In this document: one piece after another, positions 12,610 to 25,100 of the stretch | Layout: each line of letters opens with the position of its first letter | How positions within the stretch are numbered: the first letter of the stretch is position 1 | Assembly (NCBI GenBank): GCA_037178975.1 | Contig: JASJZH010000002.1 | Span: forward strand, 2,542,001 to 2,606,000 | Source: Oscheius tipulae | Lineage: Eukaryota; Nematoda; Chromadorea; Rhabditida; Rhabditidae | Length of the DNA stretch: 64,000 bases | Reading direction: 5' to 3' | Notes under the pieces: generated by a model | The model's database searches: none | Told to the model about the DNA's origin: nothing | The model's input: only the letters and a program-made list of their open reading frames with translations | Position numbers and translations under genes: made by a program

Positions 12610-13660
12610 TTTCCCTACTGTTTTATTCTTTTCTAGACAACCATACCTCCTTAGTCTGGGTGCCTTGAGCTTCTCTCCCCCTCTCTCTATTGAAACTTCG
12701 ACCAATTTCTGTCTGTTCTTGCCCCCACTAAAAGGTTCAATCCCAGCTGTAAATACGAGGCCTACACACATCTAAGTCATCATTTTATTACCAATTTACC
12801 GCATTTTTCCTTCCCAATTTAGATTCCATTCTAGCTCGGTGTCGCATTATTTCCTTGTCATTTTTTAGTCAGTTCTTTTCATTTTGGGTGGTCCATTTCT
12901 CTTTTTGCCAAACTTCAACCCCCTCATATTGTGACTGCCTTTATATTCGGGGAAGATGTAAACGTAATTGGCCCACACTCCCATTCTCTTATAACTGGTC
13001 CCGTTTAGAGTATTTTCTATACTGTAATCCCCAAAAATATGCACACTTTACCGAAGACGATGCTATATTGAAGCGTGTTGCAATGAAGGAGAAATGAAAT
13101 AGGAGATTATTTTTGACTACAGAGAGACAGCGAGACAGAAAGGTAGAGAGACATGTAGTCTATCAGGCAGATCAGAAATGGGCGCGATTCGCCTGTATCC
13201 AACGATCGAAACAAACAGACTCAAATCCAAATGGCAGAGAGAGAAAGAAACTAACCCGGATAGTTTAATGCGCTGGATGAGCGTGAAGAATATGTCACTC
13301 CTGGTAGCATTCCATCTCTCGATGCTTCTGGTCCCGAAGTCATTCAATTGAAAGTCTGCAATGACAGTTGTAGTCGGTAGTTCCACGTTGTGCAAACAGT
13401 AGACAGTTGAGGTAGATCCATTCGTGGTCGCTAGTTGGAGCTCCGTAGTAGACACAGCAATTAGCGAGCGTTCTGGCAATTACTGACCCCCAAACTTTTG
13501 AATTTTGAAAAGTTTTGTTTTGAATGCAATTCAATGAAGTAATTAGGAAGTTCAAATGATTGCTACTTGCTTGACTCTTCGCTACCTCTGCTCTCGGCTT
13601 TGACAGAGACAGAGATATCAACACAAATACATCTTTAACAAATAACAAAACAATCTATAC
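12610..13660. other. Convergent intergenic region
   Basis: This holds the 3' flanks of the plus-strand ONECUT gene and the minus-strand guanylyl cyclase gene. Minus-strand open frames at 13117-13648 have no recognisable domain, and I could not splice them to the cyclase C-terminus. A GAGAGACAGCGAGACAG simple run sits near 13123-13150. No gene is supported. Confidence 0.4.
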
Positions 13661-16600
13661 TCAGCCTTTCAAATTCTTCGCACTATTCCTCCATGTTCGA
13701 ATGCTCCTTCCGCTTTTCGGCATCATGGCATCGACTACGTCGAGGAAAACCTCGTCTGTCGTCTTGGGTGGTCTGAGAACAGGAGTCTCTCCGACGAGCC
13801 AATAGGTCATACTGGGACCCTTCCCCTGGAATAGTATCTATTAAACTGCACGGTTGTTATTATGCCTTAACATCAACAATTCCTCTTTCTTCGGTGATAA
13901 AGTTGGGAAACTTCGTGGCTAGGAGGTTTTGGGACTGTTCCGTCATTTGGATTTTGGCGGGAAGAGCTGTACTGGCCATCCGACAAGCAGTGTTGACAGT
14001 GTCTCCAAAAATGCAAAACCTGAAAGTTCCTGTTGAGAGACAGTGACAGTGACCAACCTCGGTGACAGACTACCCAAGATTCCCGAAGCTACTGCTCCAC
14101 AGCTGACTCCCATTTTGACCTGCATCTTGAACTCGTTCTTGTGCGGAACTACAAAGTTTCTCACAAACTGAAATACCCTATTCTTTTGGCTGAATCATTC
14201 AACCCGTTTTACCGTTTGAACTTCGATGGCAATGCGACAAACTTCCGCCAAGTGGGTGTAGTTTGCCATTTCGGGGATTCCACTGACCAGAAGGTAGGCA
14301 TCTCCGACGTTTTCAATCTGAAGAGTGTTTCAGAAAAATAGCGATCAGACCTTGAAGCATTGAAAGCGGGAAATTATCAGGTCGAAAGAGGAATAGAGTG
14401 ATTGCAGGATATCGATTATCTGAAGGATGGTTTAAAAAAAAACTACAGAGAGCTTACATGTTCCGGAATACAGGACTCGCAAAGGGCTGTGAAGCGACAT
14501 ACATCAGAGACAAGGAGAGAGACAGCCACATGGAGCTGGGGACGGATAGGAAGACCGTCTCGGAGGGAGTTAGCTATTTGCCTAGGGAATATTGAATGTC
14601 TAGAGGAAGAAGGGGGTTCGAAAAATGGTCAGGCACTGTATTTGTAAAGTTGTCACTATCTTTTAAAGTTGCAGACTATTGAACGCTCTGTGCAACAGGT
14701 CAAAGTTATGGGACGGATATTTTTCACCTCCCCAGATAGCCAGCTAGATGTCAAAAAAGCTATGGTGTTCAGTACTTCTGTTTTTCCTTACCCATAGAAA
14801 TACAGTGTCTATTCCCGTATTGGTAGTCGAAACAGAAAATCTTTACCCGGAGATGGTACGGGAGCGACTGGTCCCCATTCTCTATCAATGGCAGTTTGGC
14901 TCTTTATCAGGCCTTGCTCACAGAGTCAGAGCATCTTCTCTCCCCTCATACCTCGGCAGTAGTCTGTACAACAGTGCCTCTGTCCTGTCGTGTTGCTCCT
15001 CCAATAACTTGGTTCTCTCCGCCACAATTTCTTCCAGATTGGCCGAGTATTCGTCGATCATCGTGATCATTTGGTCAATCAGGGTTCCTTTAGCACTGAA
15101 ACCTTTAATTTTCAACGAGACAGAAAGCCCTGACCTGTGTCCAAACTCCCTCGCCACAGCATCAGTGATTTTGAAGAGTACCGGACGATTGTCGGCTCTT
15201 TGGAGCCAACACTGAACTCAAATTTCTAGGTGGCGAAAAAGAGGGTACCTGCTGCATGACGGAGAGAAGTCTCATGCTGAACTCATTGTTTTCCACCACC
15301 AATGGACGCATGGCCGTTTTTCGCTCAGAATCACAGACCATCGCCATTATGGCTGAAAAACCTTTCTTACACAATTTTTTTTCGTTTTTCATTACCCTCG
15401 TTTGACTCCCTCCTCTCTCGGAACGGTCTCCGATAGAACAAAATCTGATACATGACCATTCCAAACTGGTAGATGTCACCCTCCACGGTTCCCTTAATAG
15501 CATAGAAATCTTTGGTCTCTTTCAGAATGTGGAGATGCTCGGGTGGGAGTTGGAGGAATTCTGAAGCCTTGGTTTCTAAAAGAAGACGGCCTACTTTTGT
15601 TCATATACTCGAAGTTGATGGCAGCGTTCGCGACAAGTTCTTTGCCGTCGATCTGGAACCGTTCTAGTCTATTGAATACTGAATAGGTACCTTCGACTTG
15701 AGGACAGAGTTCAGGCCAAAATCTGTCAGGCGGACGACCCAGTAGCTGTCAACGACACAATTTGTTAGGAAGAGAGAGCCGTGAACCTTGATGGGACTAC
15801 TGTGAATGTACTTCAGACCCTAGAAATGCAATGTGTGTTACTGCCAAGTCTTGGAAAAGTTTTGGCCTAGTCTTAAACTTGTCAGAGAAGGTTAACCTAA
15901 GCTCACTTCTACTCTCTAGTCAGTTTGCCCTAGCGCCTCCATAGTAACCAGTCGCCTCTCTACTAATCTGCATTTGCATTCAGTAGCGACTATCTTTCAC
16001 ACTACAGTCAAAAGTGGAAGATAGTCACTACCTTAGTATAGACTGCACAGTAGCTGACTACATCTAAAGGCTCTCTGCTACCATTTGACCTCTTACTATC
16101 TCCATCCTGTTTCTAATACTTGACCTAGTGATTGTTCATTCCCTGTCTATGTCCCTCCTTCCTCAGCTGGAACACCCCGCTGTTGCACCTTCAGACTCTG
16201 TCTCTGACTCACATGAAGAATGTGCTTTAAGAAGGTAGACTGGAAGTTCCGTCCAAGTCTCTTCCCTGTTCCAAAGCAGACATCATCCAGGCTCCCTCTG
16301 ACGCAATAGTTCCACAACACTACCAGTTCCGAGTTCTGATTGAACGTCATCCCAACAAACGGATTAACATTGGAATGGTTCAGATTTTTCAGCTGGTTCA
16401 GTCTCTCCATCTCGCTCCGAGTGAAGGTGACGGCTCTTTTCTGGTGGAAATGCTGAAAAGAGTTGTGGTTTGGTTGCCCTTCTTTCATACATAAGCAGTG
16501 ACTTTAGCATTGCCGACATAGGCGAATCTTTTAGAGGCGTCAGTGTCGTCTTGGGAGCTGTTGGACTCGCTATAGGAAGAGATTCTGCGGTAGCCGGGAT

Positions 16601-18264
16601 TCTGAAGCCAAATCTTGAAAAATACGAAAGGTTACCTCATTTTCCGCCTTGTAGGTCAGTTTCTCGTAGCCTATCCGCCAGGGCATCCGGATCAGCTCGT
16701 CCTCTTTCCTAAAGACCGAAAATTTCTGGAAGAAGCGATATCGAACCTTTGAAGGTAGAAAGCAATCCCCAAAGGTATGCTGATGATAGTCACCACGACC
16801 CCAGCAATTAAGAAAATATGTCCAACTGAACACTTTTCTCCCATAAAGCCGCATTCTGGAATGGCTTCAGGGAGGATGGACATGACTCTGTAGAGGTCGT
16901 CGGTTCTCTGGACAGTCTAAAACTTTGGCCTCTGTCGCTCTGCTTCTCTGTCTCTCAGGCTCACTGTCTCTCTATTTCACAACTCACATGGTACCCTCTG
17001 CCATTCCTCTCATATGGGTAGACTTCCGAGATCTCTTCTGGTCTCCCATTGATGTGTCCATACAGCCTCATGTAGGTGTACCTCACTCCGTCGGACACCA
17101 AAATAGGTCCAGACAGTCCTGTCCTCTGTATCGTCTGGACATGCTGGTCCCAAGGCGACTTCTCCGTGGTCGAATTAACAGAGAACAATAGGGAAAAGAG
17201 ATCACAGAGCAAGAGATGGTTCTCAAGAGAGGGCTGGACCTTCAGCCTATTAGAAAATGCAAAGTCCCTGACAGTTTGCTTGTCAAAGTGAACAGAACTT
17301 AGCTGAAATTTTTTTTTCTCTGTTAACCAAAAAGTTACCAAGAGGACGTTCCTAATAGTTCTGGCCTTGACATTTTGTTCCTGCAAGACCCTAGCAACTT
17401 CGAGGTAAAAGTGGCTAGAGGGAATCCTGTAAATGTCAACAAAGATAATGTTAAAGTCGCCTGGGGACGCTGTCTTCGAATAAAATTCAGTAAAAATTCT
17501 GTCAATGTGGACTGGAAGACCGATTATGAAGAGTACTGGAACTAGTTAGCCATGTCTTTCTGTCAGATCCAAACCTCTGGTCTTCTGAGCCACCTGTTCT
17601 GTCCAGTCAGGCTCCAGCCCGTTTACGCTCAAAGCAATGGTCAAATTCCTGTCCATCTGTTCGAAGGTACGGAAGATTCTATCACTGTCCACATCTATTG
17701 CAGGATCCACGTAAAAACCTATCTAGACGTGTTTCAGTAGCAAGTACATGAATTTTTCACACCTGATCCCAGTTGGCGTGTTCGCAGAGGGCAGCCACAG
17801 CACTAGCAACCCCCAGAGGGTTCGAGGGAGCAAAAATGACGGTGGTGAAGTGGTCGTCTGCGGGCAGAGCCGTGTGTCCAAAGGTCACAAAGAGTTTCTG
17901 CCATCGGTGGGCCAGTTTGGAGAGGGTGTCGAACTCTGAAAATAGGATAGAAACAGAGAAATAGAGAGACAGAGGCAGAGGCAGGTACTGACCATCGTCG
18001 CACTCGTCCGCCACAATCACATCCACCTCATGCGTATAGAACAACATGGCTCCATTTTCGATCCCACTGAAGTTCTGACAAGCTGGTAGAGTTGTTAGTC
18101 TGTAATGGTATGGAATCCAATTTGTCTCACCCGTACTCACTCGAATCTTCGTTTTGGAAGACATTTTTGAAGGACAGCCCTCTCATCCTGACTCGAGGTC
18201 GTCAGATAGCCGAGTTTCAAAGGATTGGTCAGTAGTGGTAAGAAGAGGAAACAGAAAAGCTTCA
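13661..18264 (-). CDS. Receptor-type guanylyl cyclase
   Basis: This is a membrane enzyme that makes cGMP from GTP, of the nematode gcy type. Start ATG 18264 gives a signal peptide ([20 protein letters not shown]) and a long extracellular ligand-binding region (about 16.9-18.2 kb). One membrane span follows ([20 protein letters not shown], about 16752-16820). The kinase-homology domain (about 15.4-16.7 kb) has [19 protein letters not shown] where an active kinase has HRD, so it is a pseudokinase. A coiled dimerisation segment ([20 protein letters not shown]) leads into LLYRLLPR. The cyclase domain (about 13.66-14.56 kb) has [37 protein letters not shown] and [13 protein letters not shown]. Metal-binding Asp and the GTP-selecting Glu and Cys are present, so activity is expected. 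The usual FSDIVGFT is altered to LVSDVCRFT. The stop is TGA at 13661. The orthologue number cannot be assigned. Confidence 0.9.
15983..16031. repeat. Intronic 18-bp imperfect inverted repeat
   Basis: The arms 15983-16000 and 16014-16031 pair over 18 positions with two mismatches around a 13-nt loop. The hairpin is in an intron of the guanylyl cyclase gene, inside a CTAC/GTAG-rich non-coding stretch (about 15840-16130) unlike the flanking exons. Confidence 0.65.
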
Positions 18265-19178
18265 TAGTTAGTGTCCAGCAGTCTTTATCAAGCGGGAAAG
18301 ATGCTGCCGTATTAGTGCAAAAGGTAGATGGTTGCGTGCCGCCGCCAACCATATCGGTTATGCGTCCATTTTGGATGGAATAGGCTGATTTAGGAGCAAA
18401 ACAAGATGATTTTACACGTAGAAACGAGAAGAAGGAAGATGACATTCAACAGGTCATAAAAATTTCATAAGTCTTTATTTTCAGAACATATCGGCAAAAT
18501 GAAAGCAAAGACAACAATGTTACTCAAGAAAAACTGACGACAGAAAACCGGATGGCTACTTTTGAGAGAATACGTGAGAATCGGGGCCCGCATTTGGTCA
18601 GATCGAGAGACGTGGTGACGTCGCTGAAATTGATGTTTAGATAGACAGAGATCTTAGGCTCTGGTTCACCATAGAGACAGAGACAGGTCAGGGACAGGGT
18701 GGTCGAGTAGCCAAACAGATAGGAACTGTAGAGTCTACTGGTTTTCTTCTATGCAATGACATTAGCTCACAACGGCTCAGAAAAGAATATGAGACAGTTT
18801 CCCACCACGTTAGTCTACTGGTTGTCGAGAGACAACCAGCATGGCAAAGCCTAATCACTGTGCTAGTAAGACGGTATACAAATGGTCATGTGGTCAAGTA
18901 GACGAGCTCGTTAGAGTAGGACGGGACAATCTATTGAAAGCAGAACGCAGGCGACTGCTTCTGATGGAGACGCTTGGGCAACTGACTCTCTAGTCGAGAC
19001 CATCTTACAATAAGAGGAATAGAGTCAACAAGTTTGCTTGGAAAGGAGATTAGTTCTGCCAGAATTCGGCAGCATAGGCTTTAGGGCTTTTTGGGAACTT
19101 GGTACTGAGAGACAGAGACTTACCTCTGGTCATTTTTCGAGTTATAATTAGGTGAATGTCGGCGATGAACCTGTCTTT
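18265..19178. other. Intergenic region between cyclase and peroxidase genes
   Basis: This is the 5' flank of the guanylyl cyclase gene and 3' flank of the peroxidase gene, which lie in tandem on the minus strand. A minus-strand AATAAA is present near 18475. A 9-bp perfect hairpin with GAGA loop lies at 18818-18839. The 18.6-19.05 kb segment belongs to the same CTAC/GTAG-rich class seen at 16.0 and 43.4 kb. No coding exon is supported. Confidence 0.45.
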
Positions 19179-22100
19179 CTATTCCCTCCAGTGAGAGAGA
19201 TCCATTTGAGGAATCTGACTGCAAGGAGTCAGATGGCCCATTCGGAAGGCCTCTCGTGGAACGGTCTGAAACAGTTAGAATCTCTTTGTCGGTCTTCAGA
19301 TCCTACCGTAATCGTCTGAGCATTGTCACAGATAATCCTGCTCAGAGAGCTCTTCCTAATCTCTGCCAACTGTCTCCTCGTGAAGACTCCCGGATTCTCA
19401 TAGTAGAACCTGTCTCCGTCTCTGGATCTCTTGAACTGGGGACCGATGATGCAGGAGACAGTGGGTCCGACCAGACCACTGAAAATGTTTGATCGACAAG
19501 TTTTGCCAGTGGCTTACCGGATGACAGGGTCTTCAAGGAGGGCGCCAACCCAGAGATCAATCCTGTCGACGGAGCCATATACTCTTTGGAGCTTGTCCCT
19601 TGTTCCGGTATTCAGGATCTCGCGTGAGAGCTGTAAATTGATATACAGAGAATTCTAAGAAGATCTTACATGGTCAAAGTTGGTGGCAGAGCCGAGTCCA
19701 CACAGTTCTCGGTACTTGACGTAGCCTGGATGACCATGGTCTCGTCCTCTCTGAAAATACCAGGCTCTTTAGGCAAGGAGGACACTTTTGGATTACTGTT
19801 TTCCAAGCACTGCCTCTCTGATTTCGCACCTATCTATTCAAGTGAAACTGGTGTGGAGCTTTCTGCAATTTTGTTTGTTTTCTTGTTTTGACGTTGTTAT
19901 CGAATTCCACTATCTAAAAGTCCTACTTGGCAGCAAATTTGACCAAAAAACTGATCTAAAAACATTGAAAAGCTCGAAACTTGAAAAATGAAGCTCAGCC
20001 AACGTATTTTTTTTTCAATTTCAGCGATTTATTCTATTTTTTCCCAATTTTGTTGTCAAGTAGGTTTTCAAGGGCACTGAGTTCGACGGAGAGTTCAAAA
20101 CTTAGAACTAACGCCCCAAAAACGGCTAAAACGGCAAAATATAGGTTTTTGACGGAGTTCCTGACAAGACCCTCGGCTTTCGTGACAGGACCCACTGCCG
20201 CTCTTCGTTAGAAATAGTCTATACGCCATCCCGTCCGATCTGGCAAGTCAAGTAATGTTGGGCCCGGTTAGTACTTTACCTCTCGGTAGATCCAATGAAA
20301 GGGACTAACAGTCAAAAAGTTCGAGTTTTTTTTACTGTTAGTCCCTTTCATTTCTCACCTGAATATTGATGGAAGACAGATCAGTCGATCCGAACATATT
20401 CTCAGTGACAGTGGTTGTGATTCTCTGTGGTCTCTTCACATTCTGGGAGAACATTCCACGGATCAGTGGGTCAGGTCCGCCCTGATTGACCAGCACATCA
20501 GAATGCAGAGTGCCCTTCTGGAACTCAAGAGCTCCAAAGGTGATGTTGAAGAAGTTTGTGTCCAGTCGTTGATAGAACTCCTAAATAATTTTTCTACGCC
20601 TGAACTGTCTCGTAGTTTACCTGAATCATTCCGTGTCCGAATCTAAAGGCTCCAGAAGTGAATTCGTTTGCGATAGTCGAGTCAATGCTTGAATCGTAAC
20701 CATGATAGTCACCAACAACATTGGCAAAAGAGGCTCCAAGCACCTTGGGCAGCCATTCTCTGTAGACTATTGCCTGGACTTGGGCACCAACAATCTTTCT
20801 GGACTCTTGATACAGTCTCTCTCCGTCCCAGTGAGGATTGAAACGCTGGAGGGTTGAGGCGATTCTGAAAAGACAGTCTACTGTCTCTCTCTTTCTGCCT
20901 ATCAATATCTGTCTCTCTATTCTATGTTTCTGTCTCACTGCCTCTCTCAATTCTCCTACCTGTTATGTTCCCTCGTGAACATCGTATGCCAAGCACTTAG
21001 TCCCACGAACAGATTGACACGAGAGTCTCCGGCAGTGAAGACGACAGTACACTGATTCTTGTTCCTGCACTTGTTCTGATCGAAGGGAAGGACTGAATTT
21101 CGTCTATACTGTCAGATTCTTACCAGACTTACACTGCATTCCATTGAAGTTAGGCAGCTTCAGGAAGCCTGAGGATCCCATCCTGAACTTTTGAGAGTCG
21201 TGGACAGAGGAACCGTAGATTGGTGAGGCATCGATGTAACCTGAACTTAGTGATTTCGGGTGAAAAAAGTGGAAATACCTGTATTCTCATTGAGCTGCTG
21301 TCGGGGCTTCAGACGTCCGGATCCACAGATGGGAGAGCTGCGAGAGACTCGGATACAGGTGTTCTTGCGGAAACTGAAACTTGTCACTTTGTGATGGAAA
21401 GTAGATCGCTTCGGAACCTTGGACTCTTCGTTTCAGGATCCCAAACTGTCACATCCTGACAGAAATTCAAACTCACCCATCATTAGTGTCATCCTGAGTC
21501 ACAGGAACAGACATGCATCGGCTGGTAATGTTCTGACAGACGTTGCACTTGGAAGAAGGAACCAAGGTGGTCTGAACCAATCTGTGATATCTTATCCGGA
21601 GAGACAAACCTTAGCCATGTCGTGGGAGATGAACTGTCCGAACTGCATGACCAGCGCGTTGTACTCATCCGAGACGACTGAAGCATGGGACGAGGTCAGA
21701 GTTCGGGTAATTTCACGAGGAGAGGGTCGAGCGTCGCGGAAGAGAGATCCTGAAGAGTTGTGTCATGAGCAATGAAACAACTTACCAACAGGTTCAGAGA
21801 GATCGTTGTCATAGACAGTGGGCAGAAGTCGAGTGTAGGGACGATAAGAGGCTCCTCGAAGAGGATTAGCCATGTTGTTACAGCTTCCGTCCATAGTTCT
21901 GGAACAAGGAAAAATAATGTAAAATACCTTTTAAGACTATTTCCTGGATTTTCATGACTAGACGCACAATTTTTACCGACCCGAGAATCGAACTGGATCC
22001 CTATTGTTTTGTAGTCGGAGCGCTAACTAACTGAGCCACGGGGGAAAAAGGCCCAATTTTTCTTGTGGTCCATAGGGTTAGTGTAGGAATTTACACATAT

Positions 22101-25100
22101 TTCTAAACTCCACTAATTTGAACCAATAAAGTGAAACCTCTAGCGTATATGTTCATGAAATTAATGAGTTTCCTATTTAAGTTACAAAGAAAGATTGCAG
22201 TGTTTCAAAGGTAAAACACCATGGCCTATGCGCACCTCCTACTCCAGACAGTCTACCTAGCCTCACACGTCAGTTGTGGCAAGAAGAAGGTGGAACCCAA
22301 ACCCAGCTCTACCTATACGAAGGTTGACCCGCAAAAGACGAGAAAATAGCCGAGGCTGTGAGTGAGGGTGAAATATTGCCAGCAAATGATAACGAAACAA
22401 TTAATGACTGTGAGAGTAACTGGGGAGACGTTTTACAGAAGAAGTAGAAACGACTGCGATACGCTGATAAATGCATCCAACCTGTCAGGAGAATCTGTCA
22501 AGACTAACCTGAAGTAGGCGTTGTAGCAAAGGTTCGATTCGCAGTCGTGCTCGTCCATTCGGGGAACGCAAGCATTGGCCAGATTGGAGCGGATAACTTG
22601 GTCTAGGTCGATGGCTTTTCGTTGGGAGTTGTCTGGAAAGGTATAGTTAAAAAGGAGAGAGACAGAGACCAATTGTGTGATAGAGTCAGAGACTCACCTT
22701 CGGTAGAAATGACAAGTCTCTCCCGGATCATCTCTTCAGCAGCCACCAAAGGATCGTTAATAATTTCGCGACATCTGTATCTCCGGTTTTCACTAGTCTT
22801 CTGTTCGCTAACCTCTGTACATTTCCATGTCTCTGCGGATTGGCTACCCTCGTGAACAGGATCGGTTCCTCCGTGGCAAAGGTTTGAGGAGATTGGCGGA
22901 AGAATGCAGTCGTGGTGGGCCTTTGAGTCGTCGTTGTCGTGGTCCTTGTCGTAGTGGTAGTAGCTCTGGTTGTACGAGGTGTGGTTGTCGTGACAGTCGT
23001 GGTAGGTCTAAAAGTTTCGTCGCTAGCGCTCGTTTATGAAAGCCTACGGATTGGTTCGGAAGAACGGAGCAGTAGTGAAGACAGGTGCCGGTTGCCGAGC
23101 TTGGAAGCGATTGCGGAATCGGTTTCTGGAACAGAAGTAGAATTAGGCACTTTTTGATTGCGTTCTGTGTAGCTTGATGGAAAAGAAGAAGAAGACATTA
23201 GTTGGTTATGGACAGAGTTGAACTTAGAACTGAAGATACAAGTAAAACGGACATCCTGTTGTAGAAGTATATCTTGTTTGTAGTGAGGCAAAAGCTTATT
23301 CTTCATTTAGGTTACTTCCAATGAATTTACCATTTAATGATGTCATTGGTGTTCAGTTTCGTGATATTGAATAACTTAGATTTCTAACGTGAGAGAGTAT
23401 TAAAGATAGAAAAAATTCAGCTTTCATCAAATCACAGTGCGTGATGTCTTTTGAGCAAGTAAAGTAAACATAACAATAATTCGCACCTGTTCTAAAAAAA
23501 AATGTACAATTTGGGCGTAAAACTATACCTTGTCGGGTCAAACTGTTCTCAAAACTCTTTTCAGTCTGGCTTCCTCTCCAGCTAACTTTTCTACCTAATC
23601 AAAGACTTTTTGCTGAGTACAAGCCTCTCAACCTTGAACTTCTCTATCCACGAATTCCCGAAAGATTGCTATTTTGTTAATCGTTAGTGCTAGACAGAGT
23701 TATAGTGATAGACCCATGCAGTTTTAGTTCTTACACATCCATGTTAGTCGTTCCAGCGGAAGACAACTCACTGCACGTCTACCCGTCTATCAGGGCTAGT
23801 TGGTGCTACCGTAGTCGTCGTGGTCGTAGGAACCGTCGTTGTTGTTGTGGTCGTGGTAGTTTCAGTAATCGTGGTCGTGCTAGGGGTTACGGTAGTCGTG
23901 GTGGTAGGAACTGTGGTCGTCGTAGTAGATTCAGTAGTGGTGGTAGTCGGAAGAGTAGTAGTCGTCGTTGGTTCAGTAGTCGTTATAGGAACCGTCGTAG
24001 TCTCTTCCACGAAAACCGTAGTCGTGGTGGGAGCTGCAGTGACAGTAGTTTCCAGTCTCCGACTCAGCCCCCCTCTTCGGAAATGAGGTCTCTTCTGGTG
24101 CAAAAGCCGGTTCAGTTTGGCAATAGCCATATCCAACCCTGTCCTAAAAAGAAGGTGAGGTGCTACACCAGGGGGTCATTTTGTGTGCATTTTTCCCGGT
24201 TAGACGTTCCCAGGCTGTTAATTTCCCAAAAAGTTAAAACGTGTAACGTGTTCTCAAAGGCTGCTATGATATTAGACGATCTGACTCTCGGTTTTGAGCC
24301 TCTGAAATGGTTACCCCCCATGCTTCTTAAAAATTCCAACTGACCTGTTATTGAAGAACGGTCTCTGCTGGACTACAGGAGCTGGTCGTCTCGGAATGGC
24401 TGTCGCGGCTACAGGTCTGGCAAAGTGGGGAGCTGCAGTGACTGGAGCTGGTCTCGGAACAGGACGAACTGTTGCTCTGGAGACAGGAGCAGCTGGTCGT
24501 CTGGGTGGGAAGACGGGAGCATGGGTGACTCTGGCTGGCTGACGATGGGGTGGGCGAGATTGAGGGAAGTGAGGTGCATGGGTGGCCAGGTTGAGTGGTG
24601 GACGACGAATGGCTGTGGTGACGCCTGGAAATGGAGAGTGCCTCTCTGTCTCTATCTCTGTCTTTATGTATCTCTGTCCACGTACCGACTTTACAAGTGT
24701 TACAGGCCAGTTGACAGTTGTCGATCATCCATTCAGCATTGGTCTGAAGCTTGTATACCTTCTATTAGTCTTGCTAAAATACCTTGCACTCTCCAACAGA
24801 GGCCCAGAATCTGCACCATTCGTGATGATCACAGCAGCCATTTCTCCTACAGTGGAATCGGAAGGTGACTGGAGGAGAGTCTTCATCCACGGCCTCTGAA
24901 AATAAGCTCATTTTCCCTCGAAACATTTTACTCTCAGACTTGCACTCTCAAGACAGTGTCGCGAACAACCCGTTTAGGTGAGTGTTTCTGTGTTCTTTCT
25001 CGCGAGGCCCAGCAGCCCCGAATTCACAAGTGGCTTCCGGTAATTGACTTTGACTCTTTTTTGTCCCCTCCCTCTATTCCAATTGAGACTGTGTAACAAC

